A stretch of 64,000 nucleotides of DNA from Chloroflexota bacterium (GCA_028875185.1 JAPPFH010000142.1:29662-93661); one strand, 5' to 3'; positions 25,153 to 35,148 are shown, counted from the first letter of the stretch. Notes: generated by a model not told the origin, from the letters alone. A program made the numbers and translations.

Positions 25153-26742
25153 TCATCCGTCAAGTGGCAAGACGCCAAATGTACAGGATTTATGATCGCC
25201 GCCTATGATCACCACATAATCATAATCGCGGTCGGCTTTGATCTCACGTGTAACCTGCTCTTCGGTCATATTCAGCGCGCGCAAGATACCGGGTACGATG
25301 CTCCCCTTTTCCGCCGCCACATGATCAATCAACAGATTGCTTGAATGCGCTTCTCCTTCGCCGATCTGTCCCAGCGCGACCGCGTTATACCCGCCCCAGC
25401 GCAGTCGTTCGCTGGCGACAATGTCCCAATTCGCTTCGCCGGACGCGTTGAAAACCGCGATGCTCGGTCCAGCGAGCGCTGCCTGGAATCTGGTGGGTGG
25501 CGTATATAGCGCCTGCATCAATTCTGTAACCGCGCCCTGGTTTGGCAGCAGCACCGACCAGCCATCCGGCGTTTCCCAATTCCTGGTATGGTAAATCTTG
25601 TGGAATGTGAAGTTTTGCACATCGTCGAGATCGAGAGTGACAGCCAGCGGCAACAGGCGAAGCATCTGTTCAAATGGTATATCAGTATCGACGATTTCCG
25701 TGAGTTCAGGCCAGAGCTGCGGCATTGTCTTAGCCAAGCCCAGCCGCCGCGCTTTTCGCCAAATCGCGCGAACAAGCTGCTGATGCCGGCGACCGCGATC
25801 AAAATCATCGGTGTATTTGCGTGTGCGCGCATACCACAAGGCATCGAATCCATCGAATGTATAATAGCCAACGGGCAATGTACGCATTCGATAGCCATTC
25901 TCAATTGACCGGCGGTCTTCTTCTGTACCTACCGGATAATGATCGCGATAGGCGCAATCCACCGCGATATCGACCCCGCCCAAACGATCGATAATCGCCT
26001 CGAAACCGGCAAAATTCACCCGCGCGTAATAATGTACGTTGATGCCGAAGTTGTAGAAAAGGGTTTGGCGCAGCAGTCCGAAGCCACGGCCGGGCTCCCA
26101 ATTCAGCTTCTCGCCGAGCCCAAAGGCGGTATTCAAACGCCCCATGCTGCCATGAGGAATGTATACGAATAGATCGCGCGGCAGGTTCAACATGGACACC
26201 GTGCCGGTTTCAACGTTTAGCGAGACGATGACCATGGTGTCGGTGCGGATGAAGCTGTCGCCGCCCAATTGCTCATCGCTGCCCAAAAGCGCGATGTTTA
26301 CCAGCCGATGCGCGCGGAAGGCTTCCGGCGCGGGGCTGGGAACTTGCGTGCCAGAAAGCCACGTGTCCGCCGGCGGGCTGCGCGGCACAAGCAGCTTCGG
26401 CAGGCTAATGTCCTCAGGCGCCGGCGTCCGCACTGGCAAAGGCGCGTCTTTACCGGGTTCTGCCGTTGCCGCCAATGGCGTGGCGCTCTCCGCCGTCTGC
26501 TGCAGACGGACGATAGAGGCGCCCGAGCGCAATCCGAGGTACTCCCGATCGATGTCAATGGCCGTGGCGGTGGCGCGATACGCGGCGCGTCTTGCCGCCG
26601 TCGTACTTTCGAGAGCGCGAACATCGGCGCGCAGCGACAGAATTTGAGTGGCAGTCCAAAGCAGCGCAAGCGCCAGAAAGAACGAAAAGCAGACAAGCGC
26701 CGCGGTCGAAACGCAACCTAGCCACCGCCACAGCAACCGCAT
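25153..26742 (-). CDS. LytR-CpsA-Psr (LCP) family glycopolymer transferase with LytR_C domain
   Basis: The 529-residue protein has an N-terminal membrane helix (residues about 10-35). A Pro/Thr-rich linker follows, then an LCP domain (from about 145) with LGSDEQLGGDSFIRTDTM, NLPRDLFVYIP, RLNTAF and ARTRKYTDDFDRGRR, whose Arg and Asp residues bind the lipid pyrophosphate. A LytR_C domain ends the protein. LCP enzymes move glycopolymers from undecaprenyl phosphate to the cell envelope. It sits 72 bp after the giant LysM repeat gene and probably shares its transcript, suggesting that the two act together at the cell surface. Confidence 0.88.
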   Translation of the reverse strand: MRLLWRWLGCVSTAALVCFSFFLALALLWTATQILSLRADVRALESTTAARRAAYRATATAIDIDREYLGLRSGASIVRLQQTAESATPLAATAEPGKDAPLPVRTPAPEDISLPKLLVPRSPPADTWLSGTQVPSPAPEAFRAHRLVNIALLGSDEQLGGDSFIRTDTMVIVSLNVETGTVSMLNLPRDLFVYIPHGSMGRLNTAFGLGEKLNWEPGRGFGLLRQTLFYNFGINVHYYARVNFAGFEAIIDRLGGVDIAVDCAYRDHYPVGTEEDRRSIENGYRMRTLPVGYYTFDGFDALWYARTRKYTDDFDRGRRHQQLVRAIWRKARRLGLAKTMPQLWPELTEIVDTDIPFEQMLRLLPLAVTLDLDDVQNFTFHKIYHTRNWETPDGWSVLLPNQGAVTELMQALYTPPTRFQAALAGPSIAVFNASGEANWDIVASERLRWGGYNAVALGQIGEGEAHSSNLLIDHVAAEKGSIVPGILRALNMTEEQVTREIKADRDYDYVVIIGGDHKSCTFGVLPLDG

Positions 26743-26814
26743 TAGATCATTGCTCCATTCCCCTTGCAGGGCAAATCAAGCCAAGCTCGGATTCTTGAGG
26801 CCGTCGCGCGCGCA

Positions 26815-29800
26815 TTATTGCGATCCAAACATCAAAGGTATTTCGCAAAAGCCTCCTTTGATCAACTCGCCGTCGCTGTCCTTTACCGCCAGACGTAAGC
26901 GATGGGCGCCGACGCCGAAGATTTCGGCATTTATCAAAGCCAGTACATCTCTGCTGACCGGGCGGTCCGATTCCAAATACATATAAAATTCCTCCGTCCA
27001 ACCAGGTTTAATCGCGATTTGATAACGTCCGCCTTCGGGCAAAAGCACGCTTCCGATTAGCGCAAAAACGCCTTCAACCTGAGCGCTCGGCGCGGGCAAA
27101 TCTATCTGAGCCATGTGGCGATCGCAGCCAACCGCTTCAGCCGCTATTTGCATAACGGGCGTTGGCAGCGCGCCAATGGGCGCCAGCGCCCTTGGCACGA
27201 GCACATGTTCGCTAGCGAAGATGCCACGAATCGGCTCAAAGCAATTGCCTTCGCGTAACTCTATCAAACTGCTTCCGGTGGCCAAAGCCAGCGACAGCAA
27301 AGTATCACCCTCCTTTACTTCATAGGATAACCAGTCCGGCGCAATTTCGCAGTCAATACGCGCGCTCGCTTCAACCGAGCCAAAGGCAGTCGGCGTCGGG
27401 ATCAGATAAATGAAATACTGGGGCAAGGGTGTAGACGTAAACGTTGCAGCGGACGCAGGCCTAGGCGACGAACGCGTCGCCGCGACTGTCGCTCGAATAG
27501 CCGTCAGCGTCAGATTGGCGCGCGGGACTTCGCGCACATCGTCGTCTGGCGTCGCAGTTGCAACGGCGTCAGTTGGCGTTGGCATTGCCGCTGTAGCGCT
27601 CGCAAGCGGAGCTTCCGTCGCGGCGGTCACCGGCTGCTCGGCTGTCGGCGACGGACTCACGGTGGACAGTTCCCGCCGTGCAACAACCGTCTCTCGAATA
27701 GCCGTCCGCGTCAGATTGGCGCGCGCGACTTCGCGCACATCGTCGTCTGGCGTCTCTGTCGCAACGGCATCAGTTGGCGTTGGCGCTGCCGCTGTCGCGC
27801 TGGCAATTGGCGCTTCCGTCGCGGCAGTCACCGGCTGCTCGGCTGTCGGCGACGGACTTACGGTGGCCAGCTCCCGCCGAGCAACGACCGTCGCTCGAAT
27901 AGCCGTCAGCGTCAGATTGGCGCGCGCGACTTCGCTCACATCGTCCGCCGGCGTCGCGGTCGCAACGGCATCAGTTAGCGTTGGCGTCGATTCAGTCGCG
28001 CTTGCAAGTGGCGTATCGGGCAAAGAAGACAGCGGCTGCTCGGCTGTCGGCGACGGACGCACAGTGGCCAGCTCCCGCCGTGCAACGACCGTCTCTCGAA
28101 TTGCCGTCAGCGTCAGATTGGCGCGCGCGACTTCGCGCACGTCGTCGTCTGGCGTCGCAGTTGCAACGACGTCGGCTGGCGTCGGCGTAATTTCAGTCGC
28201 GCTGGCAATTGGCGCTTCCGTAGCGGCGGTAGTCGGCTGCTCGGCAGTCGGCGACGGACGCACAGTGGCCAGTTCCCGCCGCGCAACGACTGTCGCTCGA
28301 ATAGCGGTCAGCGTCAGATTGGCGCGCGCGATCTGCTGCACATCATCCGCTAGCGTCGCTTTTGCAACAACGTCAGTTGGCGTCGGCGTTGCCGCTGTCG
28401 CGCTCGCGACCGTGGCTTCGGTCGCAGAGGTGATAGGCTGCTGCGCTGTCGGCGACGGACGCACAGTGGCCAGTTCCCGCCGCGCAACGACTGTCGCTCG
28501 AATAGCGGTCAGCGTCAGATTGGCGCGCGCGATCTGCTGCACATCATCCGTTGGCGTCGCAGTTGCAACGGTGTCAATTGGCGTTGGCGCCAGTTCAGTC
28601 GCGCTCGCAATTGGCGGATCGGTCATAGCAGTCACCGGCTGCTCGGCTGTCGGCGACGGACTTACAGTTGCCAGCTCCCGCCGTGCGACGACCGTCGCTC
28701 GAATAGCGGTCAGCGTCAGATTGGCGCGCGCGATTTCCCTCACATCGTCCGCCGGCGTCGCGGTCGCAACGGCATCAGTTAGCGTTGGCGTCGATTCAGT
28801 CGCGCTTGCAAGTGGCGTATCGGGCAAAGAAGACGGCGGCTGCTCGGCTGTCGGCGACGGACTTACAGTTGCCAGCTCCCGCCGTGCGACGACCGTCGCT
28901 CGAATAGCGGTCAGCGTCAGATTGGCGCGCGCGATTTCCCTCACATCGTCCGCCGGCGTCGCGGTCGCAACGGCATCAGTTAGCGTTGGCGTCGATTCAG
29001 TCGCGCTGGCAATTGGCGCTTCGGCCAAGGAAGTTTCCGGCTGCTCGGCCGTCGGCGACGGACGCACAGTGGCCAGCTCCCGCCGCGCAGAGACCGTCGC
29101 TCGAATAGCGGTCAGCGTCAGATTGGCGCGCGCGATCTGCTGCACATCATCCGTTGGCGTCGCAGTTGCAACGGTGTCAATTGGCGTTGGCGCCAGTTCA
29201 GTCGCGCTCGCAATTGGCGGATCGGTCATAGCAGTCACCGGCTGCTCGGCTGTCGGCGACGGACTTACAGTTGCCAGCTCCCGCCGTGCGACGACCGTCG
29301 CTCGAATAGCGGTCAGCGTCAGATTGGCGCGCGCGATTTCCCTCACATCGTCCGCCGGCGTCGCGGTCGCAACGGCATCAGTTAGCGTTGGCGTCGATTC
29401 AGTCGCGCTGGCAATTGGCGCTTCGGCCAAGGAAGTTTCCGGCTGCTCGGCCGTCGGCGACGGACGCACAGTGGCCAGCTCCCGCCGCGCAGAGACCGTC
29501 GCTCGAATAGCGGTCAGCGTCAGATTGGCGCGCGCGATCTGCTGCACATCATCCGTTGGCGTCGCAGTTGCAACGGTGTCAATTGGCGTTGGCGCCAGTT
29601 TAGTCGCGCTGGCAATTGGCGCTTCCGTCGCGGCGGGTATCGGCTGCTCGGCTGTCGGCGACGGACGCACGGTGGCCAGCTCCCGCCGTGCGACGACCGT
29701 CGCTCGAATAGCGGTCAGCGTCAGATTGGCGCGCGCGATTTCCCTCACATCGTCCGCCGGCGTCGCGGTCGCAACGGCATCAGTTAGCGTTGGCGTCGAT

Positions 29801-31653
29801 TCAGTCGCGCTTGCAAGTGGCGTATCGGGCAAAGAAGACGGCGGCTGCTCGGCTGTCGGCGACGGACTTACAGTTGCCAGCTCCCGCCGTGCGACGACCG
29901 TCGCTCGAATAGCGGTCAGCGTCAGATTGGCGCGCGCGATCTCTTGCACATCGTCTGCTGGCGTCGCTGTTGCAACGGCTTCAGTTGACGTTGGCATTGC
30001 CGCTGTCGCGCTGGCAACCGGAGCTTCCGTCGCGGCGGTCTCAGGCTGCTGCGCTGTCGGCGACGGACTTACAGTGGCCAGCTCCCGCCGAGCGACGACC
30101 GTCTCTCGAATAACCGTCAGCGTCAGATTGGCGCGCGCGATCTCTTGCACATCGTCTGCTGGCGTCGCTGTTGCAACGGCTTCAGTTGACGTTGGCATTG
30201 CCGCTGTCGCGCTGGCAACCGGAGCTTCCGTCGCGGCGGTCTCAGGCTGCTGCGCTGTCGGCGACGGACTTACAGTGGCCAGCTCCCGCCGAGCGACGAC
30301 CGTCTCTCGAACATCGGTCAGCGTCAGATTGGCGCGCGCGATTTCGCGCACATCGTCCGCTTCCGTCGCAGTCGCAACGGCGTCGGCTGGCGTCGGCGTA
30401 ATTTCAGCTGCGCTGGCAATTGGCGCTTCCGTCGCGGCGGTCTCCGGCTGCTCGGCTGTCGGCGACGGACGCTCAGTGGCCAGCTCCCGCCGTGCGACGA
30501 CAGTCTCTCGAATAGCCGTCAGCGTCAGATTGGCGCGCGCGATTTCCCTCACATCATCTGCTGGCGTCGCTGTCGCAGCAGCGTCAATTGGCGTCGGCGT
30601 AATTTCAGTCGCGCTGGCAATTGGCGCTTCCGACGCGGCGGTGGTCGGCTGCTCGGCTGTCGGCGACGGACGCTCAGTGGCCAGCTCCCGCCGTGCGACG
30701 ACCGTCGCTCGAATAGCGGTCAGCGTCAGATTGGCGCGCGCGATCTCTTGCACATCGTCTGCTGGCGTCGCTGTTGCAACGGCTTCAGTTGACGTTGGCA
30801 TTGTCGCTGTCGCGCCGGCAAGTGGCGAATCGGGCAAAACAGTCACCGGCTGCTGCGCTGTTGGCGACGGACGCTCGGTGGCAAGCTCGCGCCGAGCAAC
30901 AACCGTCGCTCGAATAGCGGTCCGCGTCAGATTGGCGCGCGCGACTTCGCGCACATCGTCTGCTGGCGTCGCATTCGTAACAGCGTCAGTTGGCGTTGCC
31001 GCTGTCGCGCTCGCAATTGGCGCTTCCGTCGCGGCGGTGGTCGGCTGCTCCGCTGTCGGCGACGGACCTACTGTGGTCAGTTCCCGCCGTGCAACGACAG
31101 ACTTTCGAATAGCCGTCAGCGTCAGATTGGCGCGCGCGACTTCGCGCACATCTTCCGCCGGGGTCGCTGTTGCAACGCCGTCAGTTGGCGTTGGCGCTGC
31201 CGCTGTCGCGCTGGCAATTGGCGCTTCCGTCGCGGCGGGGATCGGCTGCTCGGCTGTCGGCGACGGACTTACAGTGGCCAGCTCCCGCCGCGCAACGACC
31301 GTCTCTCGAATAGCCGTCCGCGTCAGATTGGCGCGCGCGATCTCCTGCACATCGTCCGCATCTGGAGGTGTCCCGATAGCTTCCGTCTCCCCCGGTCTGG
31401 GGCTTGTCATCTCATCCGGCGTCGGTAATCCGGTTTCGACCGCGGTCGGCTCTGGTGTTACTTCCGCTATGGTCGGCGCCACTTGCTCGTGGGTCGCGGA
31501 TGGCGTCGCGGGAGGAGTCGTAGGCTCGACCGCTTCCGCGGTCGATCTTTGTGAAGTCGAGGTGGCTAGCAAAACAGCAAAAGCGGCGGCAAACAAAAGT
31601 GATACCGCCGCAAATAGAGCTACGAGCAGCTCGCTGCCTATATTGCGCCGCAT
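26815..31653 (-). CDS. Giant 67-residue-repeat protein with LysM domain
   Basis: The 1612-residue protein has a membrane anchor or signal (residues about 9-30). A Thr/Pro/Glu-rich stretch follows, then twenty copies of a 67-residue repeat from residue 100. Each copy holds an Arg/Ala-rich helical half (ARANLTLTAIRATVVARREL) and a Pro/Ala/Thr-rich half (PSPTAEQP...). A LysM domain lies near residues 1436-1485 (YEVKEGDTLLSLALATGSSL), with a final beta-rich domain of about 110 residues containing two Cys. LysM binds N-acetylglucosamine polymers, so a peptidoglycan-spanning stalk is likely. It starts 3 bp after the kinase-like gene, with GAGGA upstream of the ATG. I do not recognise the repeat as a named family. 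Confidence 0.85.
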   Translation of the reverse strand: MRRNIGSELLVALFAAVSLLFAAAFAVLLATSTSQRSTAEAVEPTTPPATPSATHEQVAPTIAEVTPEPTAVETGLPTPDEMTSPRPGETEAIGTPPDADDVQEIARANLTRTAIRETVVARRELATVSPSPTAEQPIPAATEAPIASATAAAPTPTDGVATATPAEDVREVARANLTLTAIRKSVVARRELTTVGPSPTAEQPTTAATEAPIASATAATPTDAVTNATPADDVREVARANLTRTAIRATVVARRELATERPSPTAQQPVTVLPDSPLAGATATMPTSTEAVATATPADDVQEIARANLTLTAIRATVVARRELATERPSPTAEQPTTAASEAPIASATEITPTPIDAAATATPADDVREIARANLTLTAIRETVVARRELATERPSPTAEQPETAATEAPIASAAEITPTPADAVATATEADDVREIARANLTLTDVRETVVARRELATVSPSPTAQQPETAATEAPVASATAAMPTSTEAVATATPADDVQEIARANLTLTVIRETVVARRELATVSPSPTAQQPETAATEAPVASATAAMPTSTEAVATATPADDVQEIARANLTLTAIRATVVARRELATVSPSPTAEQPPSSLPDTPLASATESTPTLTDAVATATPADDVREIARANLTLTAIRATVVARRELATVRPSPTAEQPIPAATEAPIASATKLAPTPIDTVATATPTDDVQQIARANLTLTAIRATVSARRELATVRPSPTAEQPETSLAEAPIASATESTPTLTDAVATATPADDVREIARANLTLTAIRATVVARRELATVSPSPTAEQPVTAMTDPPIASATELAPTPIDTVATATPTDDVQQIARANLTLTAIRATVSARRELATVRPSPTAEQPETSLAEAPIASATESTPTLTDAVATATPADDVREIARANLTLTAIRATVVARRELATVSPSPTAEQPPSSLPDTPLASATESTPTLTDAVATATPADDVREIARANLTLTAIRATVVARRELATVSPSPTAEQPVTAMTDPPIASATELAPTPIDTVATATPTDDVQQIARANLTLTAIRATVVARRELATVRPSPTAQQPITSATEATVASATAATPTPTDVVAKATLADDVQQIARANLTLTAIRATVVARRELATVRPSPTAEQPTTAATEAPIASATEITPTPADVVATATPDDDVREVARANLTLTAIRETVVARRELATVRPSPTAEQPLSSLPDTPLASATESTPTLTDAVATATPADDVSEVARANLTLTAIRATVVARRELATVSPSPTAEQPVTAATEAPIASATAAAPTPTDAVATETPDDDVREVARANLTRTAIRETVVARRELSTVSPSPTAEQPVTAATEAPLASATAAMPTPTDAVATATPDDDVREVPRANLTLTAIRATVAATRSSPRPASAATFTSTPLPQYFIYLIPTPTAFGSVEASARIDCEIAPDWLSYEVKEGDTLLSLALATGSSLIELREGNCFEPIRGIFASEHVLVPRALAPIGALPTPVMQIAAEAVGCDRHMAQIDLPAPSAQVEGVFALIGSVLLPEGGRYQIAIKPGWTEEFYMYLESDRPVSRDVLALINAEIFGVGAHRLRLAVKDSDGELIKGGFCEIPLMFGSQ
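27485..31357 (-). repeat. Tandem array of about twenty 201-bp units
   Basis: The array lies entirely within the LysM protein gene. Units are 201 bp or shorter by a few codons, so the frame is kept. Several blocks are near-identical at offsets of two or three units: about 28600-28800 equals about 29205-29405, and 29000-29200 matches 29405-29600. This indicates recent multi-unit duplications. The final unit is partial. Confidence 0.92.
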
Positions 31654-31656
31654 TGG

Positions 31657-34600
31657 CTAATCCTCAATTGACGCAGCCAATTCCAGGGGCAAAGCGAGGT
31701 GGAATACGGATCCTTCGCCCGAATCACTCGTAATCCAAAGATCGCCATTGCGCGCGCGCGCAAACGCCCTGGCCACCGTCATGCCGACGCCGCTGTCGCC
31801 ATACCCGGCAATCGCCAGATTCTCCGCCCGATACGAGCGCGCGAAGACGCGTTGCATGTCGTCCCGCGCGATGCCGCCGCCCTTGTCACTCACACGGATT
31901 TCAACAGCGCTGACTAAGTCGGCGCCGCCCGTCAGCGGCAGCCGGCTAACTTGAGCAGATACCGCGATGCTCGAGCCATCGGGCGAGACCGCGCTGGCAT
32001 TTGCCACTAGCTGGGCAAGAATGTGTTTCAGGCTGGCGCCATCTGCATTCACCGGCGGCAATTGATCATCCAGCGCCAATTCAACCATGTGACCACTATG
32101 CGAAAAACTCTCAGCTGCCTCTTCAATCACGTCTTCAATGATGGAGATCAAGTCGATGCTTTCGTGCTCAAGCGCAAACCCGGAGCTATCTACCGCGGAA
32201 ACACGCTGAATCTCCACAATCATCCCGGCGACGCGATCAACGTCCGCAGCGATCATCGAAAGCACTTGCCGTTGCGCGGCGCCAAGAATGCCGATGCTCT
32301 CTGCCAGCAGCAGGTCGGTGTAATCTGAAATCGAAGTCATCGGCGTGCGCAGATTCTCGAGCATGCTGCTGAATAACTCCGGCGCGTTCAACCGATACTC
32401 TTGAGTATCGCCTTCGGCGTCCGAGTCATGCGCTGCTGGCGCTTCGCGCGCTATTGACAGCTCCATCCGCGCGTCGCTTAAGTCCAGCGCAAGTTGTTCG
32501 CGCTGCTCGGTTAAGCGCTCTAAGGACGCCCGCAGCTCGGCTATTTCGCTGCTGACATCGGCGTCGGCCTCGCGCGCCGCTTCATCAGCCAGCGTCTCAT
32601 TTATCTTGGCGGTGAGTTGATCGCGGATTCTGAGCAAGTTGTCTCGTTCTTCCACCAACGCGTCTATGTGTTTGCCGGTCTGCTGCAGGCGGTCGTCTCG
32701 GGCGCTTAGTTCGTCCTGCAGCGTCGCGGTCGTTGCCTGAAGCGCGGCATTTTCCGCATGCGATTCTTTGATCCGCGCCTGAAGGTCTTGCTGCTCTCGT
32801 CGCAGCTCCTCGCGGGAGTCTAGCAATAATTCGTGATCGGCGGTCAATCGCTTGAGTTGCAGCTCTATCTCCGCACTTTCAGTTCGGCCGGAGTCCAGCC
32901 ACTTTCTGCGGTCATCAAGCAGCGTATGACGATCGAGATTCGCGCTGCTGATCCGCTGCGTCAAGGTCTTCCGTTCCGCGTATAGTTGGATCAGCAATTG
33001 CGTCAGCTGCGACGATTCCGCGTCGATACCCATGGACTCTATTCGTCCTGCAATTGATTCCAGCCGCCGCTGCTGCTGATCGCGTTCCAATTCCAATTGG
33101 GCCGATTCATCTGCCAAGGTCTGCAGAATTGCGGCGTAGCCCTCGGACGCCACTGACCGCCCCATCACCAACAGCGCGTTGATTTGTCTTCGAAGACGAT
33201 CCCGAGTGGTGAGCAGAAAATTGTACTCTTTGTGCATATATTCGCGGATGACCTGCGCCAGCGCCTCGTCATCATCCGCATTCAATACCCGCATCATCGT
33301 CTCGGCATCAAGCAGCGCGCGCGCGCTCTTTTCATACGCTTCTCGCAACTGCGCCTGCTCATCAAAGGCAGCGTTTAAGCGTTGCGCCGCATCTTGCCCG
33401 TTATCGCCTGCAGCCAAAGCCTCAAGCAGGCGCACATGCTGTTCGCCCTGCTGTCGATTGAGGTCGGCAATCTGCAGCGCCATCTTGTCGCTGCGCTCCC
33501 TGACGCGCCGAAGGCTGGACTCCAATTCGAGGCGGTTGGCGATAAGCGCCTCACGATCAACGGCGGGTTCGTCCTTGCGCTCAGCTATATCGCCAATGAT
33601 CTGTTCTTCCGACATGTCTCTGGACGATGCCGCGTCATAACTCCAGGCGAGCAGATTGCCAGCTACGAAGCCGATATCGCGCAACAAATCCAACTCATCA
33701 GGAGAGAGATCCGCTTGGCGGTAAGGCATCGCGACCAGCATGACCGCCACAAGCTCGCCATCTGCGGTCAGCGGCTGGGCATATACGCTGCAAAGCGAGG
33801 CAATGTTCAACCGGCGAAACAAGTCTTGGAGTTCATCCGCGTGGTATTCGGGAAACAGAATCGTCTGCTCTCGTCGAGTCGCCGCCTCGCGCAGCGTCGG
33901 CTGCTGATTGAGATTCAGCGAAACCCCAGACAATGATTGATCGGCCACTTGGTCGTGGCCGGCGATCACATCAGCGTAGTTATTGTCTTGAACACGCAAA
34001 AGGGCGCAAACTTCCGCCTGCAGCGTTTCCAAAGCCGCCCTCACTATTTGCTCCGGTATTCGAGACCCTTCACGCGTTTCCAGCATCAAGCCAATGGCGT
34101 TCAGCAGATTTCGTCGATCCGTCGGAGCGGGCGCTGCGCTGAAATTCCAAGCCGCCGGCGATGCCAACAGCGGATCCACATCGCCTTCGGGGGGCGTCCT
34201 GGCTGGCGCAGACGAAGGCGCAATCGCTGAACTCGGCTGGGAAGCAGCAAGCACGACTTCCACCAAACTGTGCTCCAGCAGGGCTATCGCCAGGCGATAA
34301 ATGATGAGCGGCAACAAAATCAGACCAGCCAAATATGACAGTCGGGCAGCGCCGAGATAATTGCCGTCGACCGTGCCCTCGGAAAACTGGTGCAGATCCC
34401 AAGCATTGCCGAGCACAAACAGCAAGAAGAAAAGAACTTTGAGGGGCGCGTCAACAATCTGCCGATAATTCAATACGGCAAGAAACAGTCCCATAATTGC
34501 GAGCGCCGCGATGACGCCCGACCATAACGACGCATATTCACTTCCATTGAATGCGGCGCCGGTCTCATGCAGGGCAAGCCACCCCCGCGCGCTGTTCAGG

Positions 34601-34989
34601 TAGAGCAAAGCCAGGACGAAAGCCCCCGCGGACACCATCAGGTTGGAGCGGTTCTGCCAGCGGTCAAAGTCCGCGCTTAGAAATGCCCACGCCAAGACAA
34701 GCAGAGATACGGCAAAGACCAGACGCTCCAAGGGCGGCATGAAGGCGTCGGCTTCCAACTGGGAAAACTGGGAGAGGAAAGCCGCGGCCAGCATGATCAG
34801 CCAAAGAATCACTAATCCCGCTGTCGCCACGACGAAGCGGCGCGTCGCTTGTTCAAAGGGAAAGCGGGAACGATGCCCAAATGCCAAAAACAGCGAGCCT
34901 TGGCTCAACGCGATTACCAAGAGGAAAAAAACTAGATTGCCGGGAAACTCGACGAAAACGTTAAGAATATCCAGCGTCGCTATTGACAA
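31657..34989 (-). CDS. Membrane sensor, histidine-kinase-like, with GAF and coiled coil, lacking the phosphoacceptor His
   Basis: The 1110-residue protein has seven or eight N-terminal membrane helices (to about residue 245). A GAF domain (about 290-450) and a long charged coiled coil (about 470-830) follow, then a DHp-like helix and a HATPase domain. The DHp motif expected as SHELRTP reads LENLRTP: Glu878 replaces the phosphorylated His. The ATPase N-box (LVANASAVSPDGS) and G-boxes (DKGGGIA, GDSGVGMTVA) remain. It may bind ATP and act as a scaffold or partner rather than autophosphorylate. The start is TTG at 34989 and should be treated as approximate. The LysM repeat gene begins 3 bp after its stop. 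Confidence 0.8.
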   Translation of the reverse strand: MSIATLDILNVFVEFPGNLVFFLLVIALSQGSLFLAFGHRSRFPFEQATRRFVVATAGLVILWLIMLAAAFLSQFSQLEADAFMPPLERLVFAVSLLVLAWAFLSADFDRWQNRSNLMVSAGAFVLALLYLNSARGWLALHETGAAFNGSEYASLWSGVIAALAIMGLFLAVLNYRQIVDAPLKVLFFLLFVLGNAWDLHQFSEGTVDGNYLGAARLSYLAGLILLPLIIYRLAIALLEHSLVEVVLAASQPSSAIAPSSAPARTPPEGDVDPLLASPAAWNFSAAPAPTDRRNLLNAIGLMLETREGSRIPEQIVRAALETLQAEVCALLRVQDNNYADVIAGHDQVADQSLSGVSLNLNQQPTLREAATRREQTILFPEYHADELQDLFRRLNIASLCSVYAQPLTADGELVAVMLVAMPYRQADLSPDELDLLRDIGFVAGNLLAWSYDAASSRDMSEEQIIGDIAERKDEPAVDREALIANRLELESSLRRVRERSDKMALQIADLNRQQGEQHVRLLEALAAGDNGQDAAQRLNAAFDEQAQLREAYEKSARALLDAETMMRVLNADDDEALAQVIREYMHKEYNFLLTTRDRLRRQINALLVMGRSVASEGYAAILQTLADESAQLELERDQQQRRLESIAGRIESMGIDAESSQLTQLLIQLYAERKTLTQRISSANLDRHTLLDDRRKWLDSGRTESAEIELQLKRLTADHELLLDSREELRREQQDLQARIKESHAENAALQATTATLQDELSARDDRLQQTGKHIDALVEERDNLLRIRDQLTAKINETLADEAAREADADVSSEIAELRASLERLTEQREQLALDLSDARMELSIAREAPAAHDSDAEGDTQEYRLNAPELFSSMLENLRTPMTSISDYTDLLLAESIGILGAAQRQVLSMIAADVDRVAGMIVEIQRVSAVDSSGFALEHESIDLISIIEDVIEEAAESFSHSGHMVELALDDQLPPVNADGASLKHILAQLVANASAVSPDGSSIAVSAQVSRLPLTGGADLVSAVEIRVSDKGGGIARDDMQRVFARSYRAENLAIAGYGDSGVGMTVARAFARARNGDLWITSDSGEGSVFHLALPLELAASIED

Positions 34990-35139
34990 CTCGCACCATC
35001 CACATTGCTAGCGCCCCGCCCTATGCCGCTGCCGCTTAGGCATCGCGAGCCCTGCCCGGGCGCCAACCGATTTCGGTCATCTCGCGCCGGTTTTCCGCGC
35101 TGCCGATATTCCTATTTGAGGCGCTATTCTTGACGAGTC

Positions 35140-35148
35140 AGTATAGCA
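35140..35148 (-). promoter_or_regulatory. Extended -10 promoter candidate for the envelope operon
   Basis: On the minus strand TGC precedes TATACT (35145-35140), an extended -10 arrangement. No convincing -35 box is seen. It lies about 150 bp before the kinase-like gene. The remainder of 34990-35227 shows nothing else clear. Confidence 0.35.

Noticed and set aside
27485-31357. CRISPR-like periodic repeats
   Set aside because: Units are 201 bp with no separate spacers and they encode protein in one frame; no cas genes are near.
27410-31660. A 1416-codon open frame on the plus strand, antisense to the giant LysM gene
   Set aside because: The repeat unit is 201 bp, a multiple of three, so one stop-free antisense unit stays stop-free in every copy. 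There is no ribosome binding site, signal or recognisable domain, and the sense protein has clear anchor and LysM domains.
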